This document shows positions 13,063-25,576 of a stretch of DNA of 64,000 bases, in pieces (the stretch's first letter is position 1; each line of letters opens with the position of its first letter). Source of the stretch: Oscheius dolichura (lineage: Eukaryota > Nematoda > Chromadorea > Rhabditida > Rhabditidae). The notes under the pieces are model-generated. The model was given only the letters and a program-made list of their open reading frames with translations. It was not told where the DNA came from and searched no databases. The DNA is taken from positions 1,054,001-1,118,000 of the forward strand of contig OW051496.1 in the NCBI GenBank assembly GCA_932521035.1, written 5' to 3'. Made by a program: the position numbers and the translations under genes.

Positions 13063-13583
13063 TTTCAAACAAATTTTTTTCCTACTTGTTTGTTTATTTC
13101 TTTCCCATTCTCCTGACACTACCGAGAGCAATTTTACCAGCAACAGCCGTGTGCAATTATAATTCGCTCTCACAAGAGTCTTATCTGTCAAAAGAGTGCA
13201 GGTTTAGGGGAACTGATAGCCATCTCTTTAGGGGAAGGTCAACATAGTTAGCGGCGGGAAAATGCGCCCGTTACTGATGTAAACAACTGTCAATCCGTTT
13301 TTTCTCGATTGCTTCAAACTGTATGGAATATATATTTCAATATCTAAACATTCAAAAGATCAGGCCCGTAAACGGGAATTAATAATAAGCAGAGCGACAG
13401 AGTCGGAGTCATAAAAAGTCGTCGGGATTGTGTGCCGGGGGGATAAAAGTTACGACCTTTCGGCATATTCTGACACACAAAAGGCTAATTAGGACGGGAG
13501 ACAAAAGCCGACAGAGAACTGTTATTTGATGTATGGTGCTGGAGGAAATGAGGGAAAATGATAGAGAACCAGAAAAAGTGAGA

Positions 13584-13668
13584 GCCACAGTTCACACGCC
13601 GTGTCGTTATGGCGCTTTTGGTGCGCCACAGTTCAAACGCAGTGTCGCTGTGGCGCTTTGGCTGTGGC
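13584..13668 (-). repeat. Repeat family A, two tandem copies
   Basis: Two reversed cores, the second followed by the GGCTGTGGC leader. One core has TTATGGC and the other TTCAAACG as variants. Confidence 0.85.
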
Positions 13669-13740
13669 TCGCCTGCACTCTTAAACTCTCGACAGCAGAA
13701 GGATTTAAAGTTTTGGCAGCTTTGAATAGAAGAAGCCCTT

Positions 13741-13765
13741 CTTGCCGAGGTTCTACGGGTACCGA
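13741..13765. repeat. Repeat family B, solitary half
   Basis: TTGCCGAGGTTCTACGGGTA resembles the right arm. No partner arm is visible within 100 bases. Confidence 0.5.
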
Positions 13766-13894
13766 CTTTCATTAACGGGAAAGAAGGTAATCGCACTTTT
13801 TCCCGTGGAGCACAGATGAAACGCTATTTCCAGCGATTGAGAAATATAAAGGGAAATAAAAACATAAAAACTTCCAATAAAACGGATATTTATC

Positions 13895-13948
13895 CCGTCG
13901 ATCAGGAGCCATTTAAATGGCTTTAAACGACTGGCTCCTGATCGACGG
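13895..13948. repeat. 17-bp perfect inverted repeat with overlapping palindrome
   Basis: CCGTCGATCAGGAGCCA at 13895-13911 is exactly complementary to 13932-13948, with 20 bases between. The 16-base palindrome AGCCATTTAAATGGCT overlaps the left arm, so two hairpins compete for the same bases. No related copy was seen elsewhere in the window. Confidence 0.9.
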
Positions 13949-14368
13949 TCTGCCATCCAGCTGTTCTCCCCCTCTTTGCAGACAAAAAAGATACTTTGAC
14001 CCGGGGATATTTAGAAATCTATCGAGGCGATTATCCGTCAGTTGTCTTCCAGCCAGCCATCAACCATTTTATTACAGGAAATTAACACCAGCAGAGCTCC
14101 CACTGTGTGATTTTCTCGAGATTTCAAACTCTCTGGGACCTCTTGGCGGCTGCTGCTGTTACGCGGCGTCGCTCTCTGTGTTGCCGGCTTGCCCCTGGAA
14201 CCGGGCTCATAAAAACCTCGTAAAAGGCGAGCAAGTAGTTCGTAAACTAGGCAAATGTGTCACTTTACCGGTCGTCGAAGAGGTGATGCCGGCTAGAAAA
14301 AAGGGAAAGTGAAGAAAAAATAGTCGGGGGTGGAAAAAAACTGCCAACGGAGAAATGGAACAAGGAGC

Positions 14369-14426
14369 GCCACGGTTCACACGCCGTGTCTTTGTGACTG
14401 TCTCGCTGTGGGTGTTTGGCTGTGGC
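14369..14426 (-). repeat. Repeat family A, extended copy
   Basis: A reversed core with two leader-like pieces after it (CTCGCTGTGGG, then GGCTGTGGC). Confidence 0.75.
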
Positions 14427-14982
14427 TGACTTGCTATAATCAAAAGGAATCAGTGTTCTTCCTATTGACAGACTTTTAAAGTCGAATCCAAACATAAAAA
14501 GTATTTTATAATCGACAAACGTTTTCTTCCTTGGATTTTCGTTTGTTGTTACAGTACTAGAGCGCGTTTACCACCTGCACAATGTGACCCCGTTCTCCCA
14601 TCCCATTCCGGTATCTGTTTTTTTCGATCCTGTCTCCATTAGTTTGTTCACCTAAATCCTCCCCTCGCTCCCTCCTGCCATACACATAACAATACGCGAT
14701 TTTATGGGGACAAAGAACAGACCCGAGGGGGGAAAAATATGGATCAGACAGATTGAGACGCTGATGAAATTAGCTTCAAAAGTCATTTATCAAGGAGGGG
14801 GTCCAGATGGAGGGGAAAATATGCTAATTTTCGGTAATTGACCGAAAAATTGACATAAACCGAAGATCCAGAAGCTAGGAAATTGTTGATTAATTGTTGG
14901 AAAGCCAAAGGAAATTGGAAATTTCCTCGATAAGGGATTCGCTTGAATCGGGGAGATTCCCCTCGCGAACCAAAAGAAGGAA

Positions 14983-15026
14983 GCCATAGCCAAAGCGCCA
15001 CAACGACACGGCGTGTGTACTGTGGC
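14983..15026 (+). repeat. Repeat family A
   Basis: Leader GCCATAGCCAAAGC, then a core ending TGTGTACTGTGGC. Confidence 0.85.
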
Positions 15027-16122
15027 GGTCTTCATGATAAGGACTAAAATTGAATAAAATGGCCCACTAAAATTCTTTAAATTATCTGATCGAAACAGTA
15101 ACAGTTTTTTCTCCGTTCTGGTTCAAAAAATAGATGAAATCGTACATGAATGTAATTATGCTATTTCCTGTTCTTTTCCTTTATTTTCTCCTGTGTATCA
15201 CCTGGTATACTTAGTTTTCATAATGAATATGTCTATGTTTCAGAATTCAGCCGTGATTGTATAACAATCATTTACCAGCTTTCTGTCTTTGTCCGTAAAT
15301 ATTCAATGTTCCAGGTGGCGGATATATTCTAGTGGTCAGAAGAAACAACAATACATGGGTGATTGCTCAACGCTTTACAGTAAATAAACAACTGTCGAAC
15401 TTTCCCCAAAGAGACATTGTTTCTCTTTTCCATCTCCTTTTCTCTTCTCTCATCTTTCATATCCGAGAGAGAGGACTTCCCGCGCGCAGTCCACCCGCGC
15501 AGGGGTCGAGGCAAGACAACAAGCCCCTACAGCACACACACACACAGAGAACGGGAGAGAGAGCACTGTGTGCAGGTGAAGAAAAAAATTGTTTTCGTCT
15601 TTTCTTTTGAGCGGTAGAGAGAGAGCTCTTTACGTGTTCTTTTCTCGAGAAAAAGAGGGACTGACCGGCTTCTTTTTGGCGGGGGGATACGCCCTGGTAA
15701 TTCATCAAAATACGGGCTATCTTTCTCCCAGAAACAGAAAAAGTTCTCGGGGAAATCATAACCTTGTCACGGGGGCACGTTTACGGAAGAGAGGGTACAA
15801 AAACAAGAAGGTTAGTGAGAGAAAAGGGTGTAACCCCTGTTCCTTTTCCCCTAATTTCCCCCTCTGTGCCCTAAAAATTGATAACCTTTAGTCTAGACCA
15901 GGGGGAGAATTTGCTTCGGAGCTGCTCTCCTTATCAGCCCGGGTTCGATTTTTTGATTTGTTTAGAGAAAAAAACCAAATCTGTTTTTCCCATGAGCTGC
16001 TCCGCGAGATATCTCCCATTCTATTGATAATGTTATACCCGGCGGATTGGGAGGAATCATAAAAGGAATGAGGGTAAATAAACTGGGAGGAGGAGATGAA
16101 AAGATGGAGAGGAAAAAACAAT

Positions 16123-16213
16123 CACAGTTAGACAGCCGGGAGCCACAGCTAGAAGCCACAATTCGGCAGGAGGGAGAGCCACAACTATACAGCTAACAGC
16201 CACAGTTAGATAG
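16123..16213 (+). repeat. Repeat family A, cluster of half copies
   Basis: Four GCCACA-type halves are packed together: CACAGTTAGACAGC, GCCACAGCTAGAAGC, GCCACAACTATACAGC and GCCACAGTTAGATAG. They vary mainly in the TTAGA part. Confidence 0.7.
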
Positions 16214-16318
16214 TTGGAACAGCAATAGGAAAGACAGCAGAATTGACTTTTTACGGTTTGCCTTGGTATTTTTTTAGCATTCACATGACTTTTTTGATAA
16301 TATAGCTCGATAGTCAAA

Positions 16319-16378
16319 GCCACAGTTAAACTATTGAATACTGTAACTGGAATTCGGGAAACCGCAGTTAGACAGCCA
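16319..16378 (+). repeat. Repeat family A, two half copies
   Basis: GCCACAGTTAAACTATTG and CCGCAGTTAGACAGCC, 30 bases apart. Confidence 0.6.
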
Positions 16379-17045
16379 GAACAACGGAAACGTTTTTCCC
16401 TCTGTATTCCAGGCTACAGTATCCTGCGCTTCCGGGTTATGAAGCTGAAATTTTCTTCCTTTCCCCCTTATCTACCCGGCTACTGGTTTTTTTTTCGGAA
16501 CGTCATGGGGGAACATTAAACTTGTGCCACAATGAACTAAATGGAAAAGTACTTGGAGAACGGGGATTTCCCGGAAAAATAGCGTGAACTGTGGAAGCGG
16601 CGGAAGCAAACTCGAAACAGAAACAAAGAAGAGCTCCCCTTTTTCTCTCCCGCTCGCAACATGCGTGTGTCATACTTTGGTACCCGACAAAAACAGGAAA
16701 CCGAAAGACGGGTCATGGGAAAGTGTTAAACTTGAGGAAATTTGAACAGGAAGCTGTGGGGATTACTGTAATTTTTGGGTAGAGGAGAGGAAGGGGATGC
16801 ATTCTTGATCTCTGTGCCAATGGCCGTGTTTGATAGTATCGTCTACGAGTCGCCAAACATGCCATAGAGAGCAAGCCGGAGGGGGATGATAAGCAGAAAT
16901 TTGCTGAAGGTATAAGCAAATAAACAGAGAAAAAAAAGAGAAGTGATGTCAAATAGACTCTATATCTGCTCAATTGAGATCAAACTTGATTTCCAAAATA
17001 AAAGGATCCAGAAAAACTGGAAAAAGTCAAGGTTTTTATAAGACA

Positions 17046-17112
17046 GCCAAAGAGCCACAACGACAGGGTGTGTGAACTGTGGCGATTTAAAAAGAGCCAC
17101 AGCGACGCGGCT
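17046..17112 (+). repeat. Repeat family A, one copy and a truncated second
   Basis: The first core is complete. The second stops after GCCACAGCGACGCGGC and is followed by TGTCC. Confidence 0.8.
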
Positions 17113-17620
17113 GTCCAATTTCCGTACTGTGATCAAGTAATTATACCGTAGGTCGAGGAAAGCACCTTTTTTATCGCTCTTCGTCCAGTTCATTTGATCA
17201 AAAACCCCCATAGAGATCTTCTCTGCAACCTATCAATCTACAGTATAATCGCCCCCGATTTTTCCAGCCGGCTAGAGGGGAAAGACTACAACGGTCTTTT
17301 GGGCCATCAGGTGCGAAGTTCATTTACACCCCGTGAGCTTGCTGCCGGCTGCTGGCTGGCTATCCATCAGGAAGTCCCCCCAGTCCGGAGAGAAAATGAC
17401 AGATTCTCACACTTGCAACTTTGAACTAGGCACTGCTTTTCTGCTAGTTGTGAGTACAACGGGAAGCTAGGAAGTTCGATTTTACAAAGACAGAGTACAC
17501 AAGGAGAAGGGCAGCAAGAAGACGAGGTGTAATGGGACTCTCTCTGGGAAGAAATGGTCTAGACGGGGCAAAAAGACTGACAGATGTAAACTTGTTGTTA
17601 GAAAACGTGGGAAAGACACC

Positions 17621-17664
17621 GCCACAGTTCACGCACCGTGTCGTTGTGGCGCTTTCGCTGTGGC
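17621..17664 (-). repeat. Repeat family A
   Basis: A reversed copy with ACGCACCGTG in the core. Confidence 0.85.
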
Positions 17665-18367
17665 TGCTGTGATTTGGACTGGAAGGGAGGAAGAGTCCAA
17701 AAAGTCAACTTATGGCCAAACAGCATGGAAATACCCTATCTGAGCACAACAATGGGATCCGGACTGTTGACGCGCCTATTTGACCCTGTTGACAAGCCAA
17801 AAGAATGGTGAAAACGGGAGAGAGGCTTCTAGAAATGGTAAATAGTTCATGTTATGAAATAGTCTCTAGGAACCTCGGGGGATACAGTCTTTTGGCGCGT
17901 TCATCAGCCAAATTGAACTCGTTACAAGCTGACGGGATAGGAAAAGAAACGATGCGGAGCGGAAATACACGCTCTCTGGCAGGAAGCAGCAAGTTGTAGC
18001 AGCTGGCAGAACATGGCGATTTGTGACTAGTCCTGCAGCAGCAGCAGTTTTCCCCTTGAGAGCTCATTACGAACGTTTTTTACCAGGGCAACTGTTTGTG
18101 TCACTTGGGGGATAGTTCACGACATCGCTTTTCTGTAATGTTTCGCCTTATAGCAGAATTTTATGAGAAAGAATGTTTCGCGCTTTTTAGGAAAAAGATA
18201 AGGTGCCAGCAGCAATTCAATCAAAATTTTCCCATTCTTATTCCCCGATCGAAACCACTTTCCATTCAAAAAAGGAAGGAAATGATGATGATAGTCTATT
18301 TTTAACCGGGGGTTTTCAGATTTTGAATCAGGGAAGTTCGAAAAATTATCAGCACCAGGCTCTTTCT

Positions 18368-18388
18368 GTCTCTCTCTCTCTCTCTCTG
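18368..18388. repeat. (TC)n microsatellite
   Basis: About 20 bases of pure TC dinucleotide. Confidence 0.9.
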
Positions 18389-18597
18389 GAAATTAAGCGC
18401 CAGAGTTCCTTGTGGTGTTAGAACCGAGAGCAACAGCTTATCATGGCTCACTCGTCGGTTCTTCATACTTTGTGGATGAACACCAATAACACGTGAACTC
18501 ATAAAAAAGATAGGCTCCGAGAGGAAACACGTGAAATCGGTCAAGTTGTATAGAAGAGAGAAGAAGAAAAGACCCCGGGGGTAAATTTTTGGGGGGA

Positions 18598-18649
18598 GCC
18601 ACAGTTCACACACCGTGTCATTGTGGCGCTCTCGCTGTCTAACTGTGGC
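18598..18649 (-). mobile_element. Repeat family A, complete 52-bp unit
   Basis: This copy shows the full structure. It begins GCCACAGTT and ends AACTGTGGC, a 9-base terminal inverted repeat. Inside it carries the core (CACACCGTGTCATTGTGGC) and the GCTCTCGCTGTCT stretch. Other copies in the window are pieces or concatenations of this unit. It has no coding capacity. Confidence 0.85.
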
Positions 18650-19073
18650 AGCTGCCAGAGCGCAGAATAAGAAAGGATACCGTATCCCGACGAGTTCTCC
18701 TTATATCCTGCCCTATTTTCATCGTGTTCTTTTGACCGGAGCGCTGTTTGATGCACAAAAGAGGGGGGATGTTTCCAAAAATTTCAATTATCCCAGCACT
18801 CTCTTTGTCAGGAAGAGGACAGTCTGGTCCCCTTTGTCTGCTGTTTACAATCCTCTCCCAGTTTATTGTACGCGAGGCCGGCAACATAGAAAGAGTGCAC
18901 AGCAATTAAGCCGTGTCCGTTTTTCATAAATGTCCTGCCGCCAATTTTACTCGCGCTCCCTCTCTCCACCAATAATTGTTCGCCTGTCTGTCCTCGTATA
19001 TTGCTTTTGTAGAGGAGAGAGAGGGAAATGAAACCAGAAAGCAATTTGGGGGATCATTTCCAAGATAAAACTG

Positions 19074-19160
19074 AGCCACAATTCACACGTCGTGTCGCTG
19101 TGGCTCTTTTGAACCCGCCACAGTTCACAAGCCGTGTCGCTGTGGCTCTTTCGCTGTGGC
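19074..19160 (-). repeat. Repeat family A, two tandem copies with leader
   Basis: Two reversed cores (variants CACACGTCG and CACAAGCCG), then a CTTTCGCTGTGGC leader. Confidence 0.85.
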
Positions 19161-20748
19161 TGTAAAGTTCCCCCGCACTGGCCAGAATGACTCATTCCCC
19201 TACAAATGAAAGGGAAATGCCCTCTCTGCTCTCTTCTCTCGCCCGCAGGACCCTCTGATAAGATTCTCCGGGGCCCAAAGAAGGCAAGCAAACAATTTTT
19301 TCCAGTGTGGAAGTACAGACACACACAGCTGCTGGCTGGCCGGGTTATCTCCTGCCCCCATCGTCTCTCTCTCTCTCCTTTGCTCTCGTCCCGTCTCTCT
19401 TGGATAACTGCCAGCAGATTGTAGACAGAAAAAAATAAGCACGAGGGCGACGCCAACGTGGCAAGGAGGATACGACGACGTATCAGGGAGGGGGAATGGG
19501 GTGATTCGGAGAAACTGGGGGAAGAAGGGGAACGGATAGCGGATAAGAACAAAAGGGAGAGGGAGACAAGAATAAAGGGGCGCTCTGCAACCAGGGTCTT
19601 GCGTCATATAGGCAAGCTTACTTTTTTGTTACGTCAACGGTCAACAGGATAGGTAGGGAGAATATGCAGGGATAGTAATTCACATGGATGAAAGATTTCG
19701 TTTTCTACACTTGGCAGAACAGAAATAATTGGAAGAAGCTCTTCAGATTGTTTCATTTTTATGATAAAGCTGCTCAAAATTCGCGAAAACCGCTATTATT
19801 ATAGAATCGTAGGAATACGTGAAGTGAAATAGTTTCGGCCAGGCTATTCATTGAAAATTAAGTTTTGGTAGTGGTATTGTTACCATTTTTTGTTTCATGT
19901 ATCCCATAAAATATAAAAATTTCTACTAATAACCACAGCTGACAGGTGAGTAGTAAGGGTAAAATGAACGAGAATGCGCGGAAAACAACAATAAAGAAAA
20001 TAAATGATTTGGTTCTACTGAAATGGAGCGCTCTCCAAAGGAGTTGATCCGTCAAGTGTTTCATTTTCACTACAAAGTTCCCTTCATTTTTTGAGAACCA
20101 GTAGAACATGGTGTCAATAAAGGAAAGAATGAGAAAAACGGAAGTGAAACAGGTATTTTTGGAATGTAAAAAAAGGCAATTTTTATGTTACGGTATCCAT
20201 TGAAATAGAGTCGAGTCTAGGGAAGCTGTTGGGGACATCGGCAAGAGAACAAAAAATCGAAATATTTCATCCATGTAATATTGCATCAGTGTGCAAATTT
20301 TTTGAAATCAGTGTAGGAATCTCACAAGGAATGCAATAACTGAAAAGAAATAGGGAAGGGAAACTTTTTGGTTACAGTCTCCATTGCAATTGAGTTTTCT
20401 GAAGTTAGAACATTTAGTCGGTTCGTTTCTTTATTGCGCATTATTCGATTTTTCCAATTGACACGTTGTGAGAATTCTCTAACCGGAAACATTTATCATC
20501 CAAAAAAGGGAAGAAGAGTGTTCGTCAAAAGGTCAAAAATTGCCCCCACAGTGACGCTGTTCCTTTGTTCCAAGAAGGGGCTTATGCTTTCCCTGTACTG
20601 ATAATTTCTTATGCAAATGACCAGAAAAAACAACAGGAAAGATTTCAAATATTCTAGGAAGTTTGTACCCCCAGGAGGAAGATGATGGCGCAGATGTTTT
20701 CACGGTCTGTTGCCGTAAAGCAGAGAGTGTGAAGAAGAGAGATTAGAT

Positions 20749-20771
20749 CTCTCTCTCTCTCTCTCTCTCTT
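20749..20771. repeat. (CT)n microsatellite
   Basis: Twenty-three bases of pure CT dinucleotide. Confidence 0.95.
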
Positions 20772-20966
20772 TCGGCCCCTCTAACAATACGAAGCTTTTT
20801 TTCTTCGAAAACTAGGGTCTAGGGGTAATCACAACGGCAGGAGAGACACTCATAATCTTGTTGATATTTCGATCTTTTGCTCCTTTACCTCCCATCCCAG
20901 GGAGAAAATTGTAAAATTCTAGTGTAAAGGAGCGGCGACTTCCGCTATAATTATCTCCCGAGGAGC

Positions 20967-21010
20967 GCCACAGTTCACACGCAGTGTCGTTGTGGCGCTT
21001 TCGCTGTGGC
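20967..21010 (-). repeat. Repeat family A
   Basis: A reversed copy with CACACGCAGTG in the core and a CTTTCGCTGTGGC leader. Confidence 0.85.
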
Positions 21011-21776
21011 GCCCAAAACTCTAGGAAGTACCCCATTTTCCTCCAAAAAACGTCTACTGCCACCTGTTCTCCTCTTCTTTCCCAGTTTTCTCGGTACAAT
21101 TCGGGTGCAGGTGTCCTCCCGCGTGACAGCCGTCGGCTGTCTTCGGACCCCGGGGCCGAGGACAGATAGAGAGATGGATGGCCGGCTGGGGTTGGGGGGG
21201 CTGGCTGGCTGGACTTCACAAACTAGCAGAGAGAGACAGAGGAGGGAGGATAAAGGCTTGCCGCCTGATTTATTGTCAAGATACAATAAAACGCCGAGCA
21301 CGGGGGACAAAAGTCAGGAGGAGAGGTTGTTTGATTCCTTGAAAACTACGACTGGCCGGGGATCCGTCGGAAAATTATAAACGGAAACGAAAAACTTGCC
21401 GTCCGTGGCGGTGGCGGCAGCGGCGGGTAAAAAGATGCCAATACAGGGAAGGAACGGAACAAAAGAATAACGGGGCGGCAGGAATAACAACCGGAAGAGC
21501 CAGGAAATTACAGTAATCCGTCCTCAAAATATTCCAATTACTTTCGTCGTCTAATGGTGATTAAAATGAGAAGTGCGGTGGCTAGTAAAAGTGAGAGAGC
21601 GACGAGAAACTGATGGTTCATTTGCAAAGGGAAGAACCGGCTGTTTTCAGGGTCGCTGCCGATGGCTACGAAAGGCTGGCGGCAGCGGGCTGCTGCTGCT
21701 GATGATGGCGATGATGGCAAAAGTTTTTCCTGGGCAAGTCTGGCAAGAAAAAATGAACCCGAAAGTCGAGGGTAAA

Positions 21777-21843
21777 GCCACAGTTAGACAGCAGAGAGCC
21801 ATAATAGCCACAGTTTGAACCGCTGTGGTTGTTTCCCTGTGGC
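21777..21843 (+). repeat. Repeat family A, degenerate cluster
   Basis: A half copy (GCCACAGTTAGACAGC) is followed by GCCATAAT and a scrambled core GCCACAGTTTGAACCGCTG. Confidence 0.65.
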
Positions 21844-23320
21844 TTGGATCAAAACATCAAAAAACATCAAAAAGGTGTGGTTTGGCTTGGAGCAAATGAT
21901 CAAAAAATACCAACATTTCACAATCTCTCTCCTGTTCAGCCATGTACAGATCCCCTCTATCCAATTGTCATCAACAAGTCAACACACTCAACTCCACCAA
22001 AAGCAATGAATATCTAATAGCTGGCACGTGTAATGACGACAGAGGGTGCGTGTTCACAATTCACACAGTTCAATGAGACCAGGAGGATATTGTTGAGCTA
22101 ACCAAAAAGGGAAACAACGAATTAGCTTTAATTCTTAGCTTGACATAGGCGGGATTGACATGTGTACTAATGGTAAATGCCCGGGAGATGGCTAACAAAT
22201 CAGAAAACAACTGGAAGAGAGAGAGAGAAGGAGACAATGAAGAATAGAATGGACATGGAAATGGTGACAGGCAACGTGGACTCTCTTATGACAGGGCAAC
22301 GGGATCAGAGAACATCGGGCTATATTTGGAGTAAATAGCTAATAGGACCTGGGACTTACCGCCGTCTTCTGATGGAGAACAGTCTTATTTCACTCTTGAA
22401 ACTGGCAAAAAAAAATAAATTTCCCTTTGAGAGCCAAATTTATGGCTAGGTAGAAAAAGTGAGATCGCTGAATACAGTACTATTGCAATTTGCTTTTCGT
22501 TTTATATTACTGTAAAAACCACAAAAGATTCTACACGATGCTTACTTTCTTTGGGAGTTTTTGTAGAGGCTACGGTATCCGTGAAAAGGGTGATATTTGA
22601 AATGCGGAAATAACTTACTATCAGTGCTGATTTTTGAACGGAAACAGTCTTATTGCATCTCTGATACAACAAAAAATGGAGATCTTCTCATTCAAATTGG
22701 ATTGTTAGATGGTTAGCCGGTGGAAGAGACACAATTAACGCTACTCCCGAAAGATAAACCTAAAATATTCAGACTTCCGCTAATTGACGACGAATCCCGG
22801 ATTCATGATTGGAAGAGATTTTATTGCAGCCTCGAAACATAAAAGTGGTTTACAAGATTCGCTTTCCTTTTAAAATTTTTAAAATAACTGTCTTGTTCCA
22901 TCTTCGATTTTCAGATATTCGGTATTTTCACCAAAAACCCCTTCCAGCTAGTCAAAGTCTGCCCAAAAATCATTATCATTCAACCCCGAGAGTTGACTGT
23001 AACTAATGACCGTTCTTATGAACATTGGGACGGGATAGAACTGGTTCCCTGGTTCCTTTCTCCGTGGATGGGTATAAAAAAAGGGTCTCGCTCCTTTTCA
23101 CCTTTTCATTAAAACGAAGAGTACTAAAATTGTCATTCCATTCCGCCACCCACGTTGCCCCGGCAAATAGCCTGATTCGGGCGAATTCCAGTAGGGCGGG
23201 GATGGCTTTTCCTCCCATTTTAGGGAATGGCAAGGTGGCGGTTGGAGATAAGCAGCCACCGGGAACAAAGGGGTCATGCCACGTAAGATTGGCAAAAACT
23301 GGAAGAGAAACTGGGAAGCA

Positions 23321-23380
23321 ACCACAACGACACAGCGTGTGAACTGTGGTGGTTCCAAAAGAGCCACAACAACTCGGCGT
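23321..23380 (+). repeat. Repeat family A, one copy and a truncated second
   Basis: The first copy ends CTGTGGTGG. The second stops at GCCACAACAACTCGGCG. Confidence 0.75.
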
Positions 23381-23937
23381 AACCGTCAGAAAGAGGAAAT
23401 TATGTTTACCAGGACGATAACTACATATGATTGTCCAATTTAAATGGCAGCCGGTAATGACTCAATAATAACCTCTGCCTTTCTCGTTATTGACACCAAT
23501 CTACCGAGTTGCCATTAGAAATGGCCTTGAAAATGTGTTACCCAGTCCTATAATTACATATTTTCCGTCTATTATAGTCGTCTGGAGTCTGGAAAACACC
23601 AGGATCCTGATTACGGTAGCTGGTTGTAAAAAAAGCTGGCTTCGTTATTTATGGCCTGTTACTGTGTTGCTTGAGGGCAGCTGTGCTGTAAAGATAAAAC
23701 TTTTTGGGCGCTATACGTCAAACAGAAAAAAATTATCACAATCAAGATGTGTGGGAGGGGGAGACGGGAGATTACTGTGGGCTAAAAACAGAAAGAAAGA
23801 AGATTAGAAGTGGATGTTGGCTTGAAAATCAAATAAATATAAACTTCAAGAAATGGAAGAATAGTTAATATACACCCGGTAAACCATTAAAATTCGACTT
23901 TTGTTGCGTAGTTCGCGTAATTTGGAAATTTGCGAGC

Positions 23938-23981
23938 GCCACAGCTAAAGAGCCACAACAACACGGCGTGTGAACTGTGGC
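23938..23981 (+). repeat. Repeat family A
   Basis: Leader GCCACAGCTAAAGA, then a core ending AACTGTGGC. Confidence 0.85.
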
Positions 23982-24472
23982 TCTCCTCCAATACCGTCAT
24001 TTTCAGCCATTTCCTTCCTTTTTCATCTATCTGTTCCATTTTTATTATTTTTTGCCTCTTGGTGGTGTGGGACCACACTGTTTGTTCGACAACTCGACAC
24101 CACCAAACAATTGCAAAGTTTGCGCAAAGCTCTGACGCAGGGAGACCGATGAGAGATGGAAAAGAGAAAAGAAGACGAAAAAAAGTTTGTTTGAAATCAA
24201 CACAAACACCTCGCTCTGCCGGTGTCTCTTTTCCGAGTTCCCTCTCCCTCTCTCCTTCACTTTCTTCAGTCAATGAAAAGAAAAGAATGAAGGCTAGAGT
24301 GAAAAGAGACTGGGCCACCCACGGTTTCATTTGCAAAGCACACAAAAAGAGAGGTAGGTGCAGGAGGGACGAAGAATGGGGACTAGATCAACAAATTTGC
24401 ATCAATTCGGTGGACTGTAAACGAAAAAGGGGGCTTTAGCGAACGAAACGGTGTTTTAGCCACTTTTCCAGA

Positions 24473-24517
24473 GCCACAGCCAAAGCGCCACAGCGACACG
24501 GTGTGTGAACTGTGGCG
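24473..24517 (+). repeat. Repeat family A
   Basis: Leader GCCACAGCCAAAGC, then a core with CACGGTGTG. Confidence 0.85.
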
Positions 24518-25490
24518 GTTCTATTCCTCCCTTCCTACCCTTATTTTCTCCAAGATTTACCCGATTTTTGGTCTCTGCGTCTGCCGAGAGAGACCCGACG
24601 ACTGTTTATGGACATACGATACGAGCAACACACACATAGGCCCCGCAGAGAAAAGGCGTTTAGAGATACGGAAATGGGCTCGCCGTAGCGATCAAAAAGC
24701 ACCGTCTGGTGGGTTAGATATTATACAGGATAGGGAGAGCGAGGAAAAAGGACGACGTAACATTTTTATGAGTTGTGTGGGCCACGAGAATGGAAGAAGA
24801 AGAAGAGATCGCACTAACCATTATGATTTCGCGGGAGGGGTTGGTTGAAAAAGAACAGTGGATGCCGTCAAGTGTACAATATAGACTAAAATTTATCAAT
24901 ACTTTTTGAAACATATCATTCGAGTTCAAAGATTCCACCGTCTTGAACCAAGAAATCTCCAAATATTCCTCATTTATAGCGAAAAAAATGTCAAATTTCA
25001 CAATTTCCAAATTTGCAGCGTCTTCTCCCAGACGTTTAGATCTTTATAGATGATTTTATAGACCACACAAAGGGTCCTGTCTCCCTCTAGATGTGGCTGT
25101 GGCGGTGGGTTTATGATCCCTGTAATGGCTGTGGTCTTTGTGGCACAGTTGGCTGGTACGCTAGCTGGTTTTTGACGCCTTTCCCTGTAGAAAAACTGGG
25201 AAAGATTACGGTAGTGTTAGAATTTCCTGTCTTATGGTCTCTCATCCCTTTTCGAAGGACAAAAGAGGGCACTTCATCGGTCAAACTGGCGAGTAAGAAT
25301 GTGTCCGGGAGAGGGGTTGATGGATTAATACGTGGGGTAGGGGAAAGAAGAACACGTCTTCATTAATTTAATGCTCTTTGAGACCGGAGAAAAAAGATCG
25401 AAAAGGGAAAGCTGACGGAATGAACAGGGAAAGACGATAATTCAAGCTTTTGTACGGTAACTGCCCCTTATTTTCGGGTTTCCTGCACCC

Positions 25491-25576
25491 GTAAAGCTTC
25501 GGCAGGAAGATGTACTGTATTCTGAGCACTCCACGCTTTCAAGTCTTTCTACTGCCGAGATTTTACGGGTGCAGGA
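25491..25576. mobile_element. Repeat family B element
   Basis: Arms TCCTGCACCCGTAAAGCTTC and CCGAGATTTTACGGGTGCAG enclose about 45 unrelated bases. The outermost bases TCCTGCA/TGCAGGA are complementary. Confidence 0.85.

Larger units (their letters stand above)
9700..15040. other. Gene-free repeat-rich region, part 2
   Basis: No supported exon was found. It holds several family A copies and half copies, one complete family B element, a (CT)n tract and a striking inverted repeat at 13895-13948. Short TACTGTA/TTACTGTAAC words recur without clear order. Confidence 0.6.
15040..19700. other. Gene-free repeat-rich region, part 3
   Basis: The AT-richer first 300 bases show no exon. The rest is GA/CT-rich with family A copies, including the only complete 52-base unit. 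Open frames at 18947-19552 (minus) and 18615-18929 (plus) run through repeat copies and have no recognisable motif. Confidence 0.6.
19700..23320. other. Gene-free region, AT-richer
   Basis: No supported exon. About 19,700-20,650 and 22,050-23,000 are AT-richer and hold loosely related stretches around CAGTCTTATTGCATCTC at 20,365, 22,388 and 22,648, possibly an old repeat. 20,800-21,800 is again GA/CT-rich, with GCTGCTGCTG/GATGATGG tracts near 21,690. Confidence 0.55.

Noticed and set aside
15901..15960. tRNA-like GGGTTCGATT box
   Set aside because: No matching acceptor stem, D-arm or anticodon arm is present at the required distances.
18947..19552. 201-codon minus-strand frame as a gene
   Set aside because: A second overlapping minus frame of 135 codons is equally open, it includes family A copies and low-complexity Arg/Ser stretches, and no family is recognisable.
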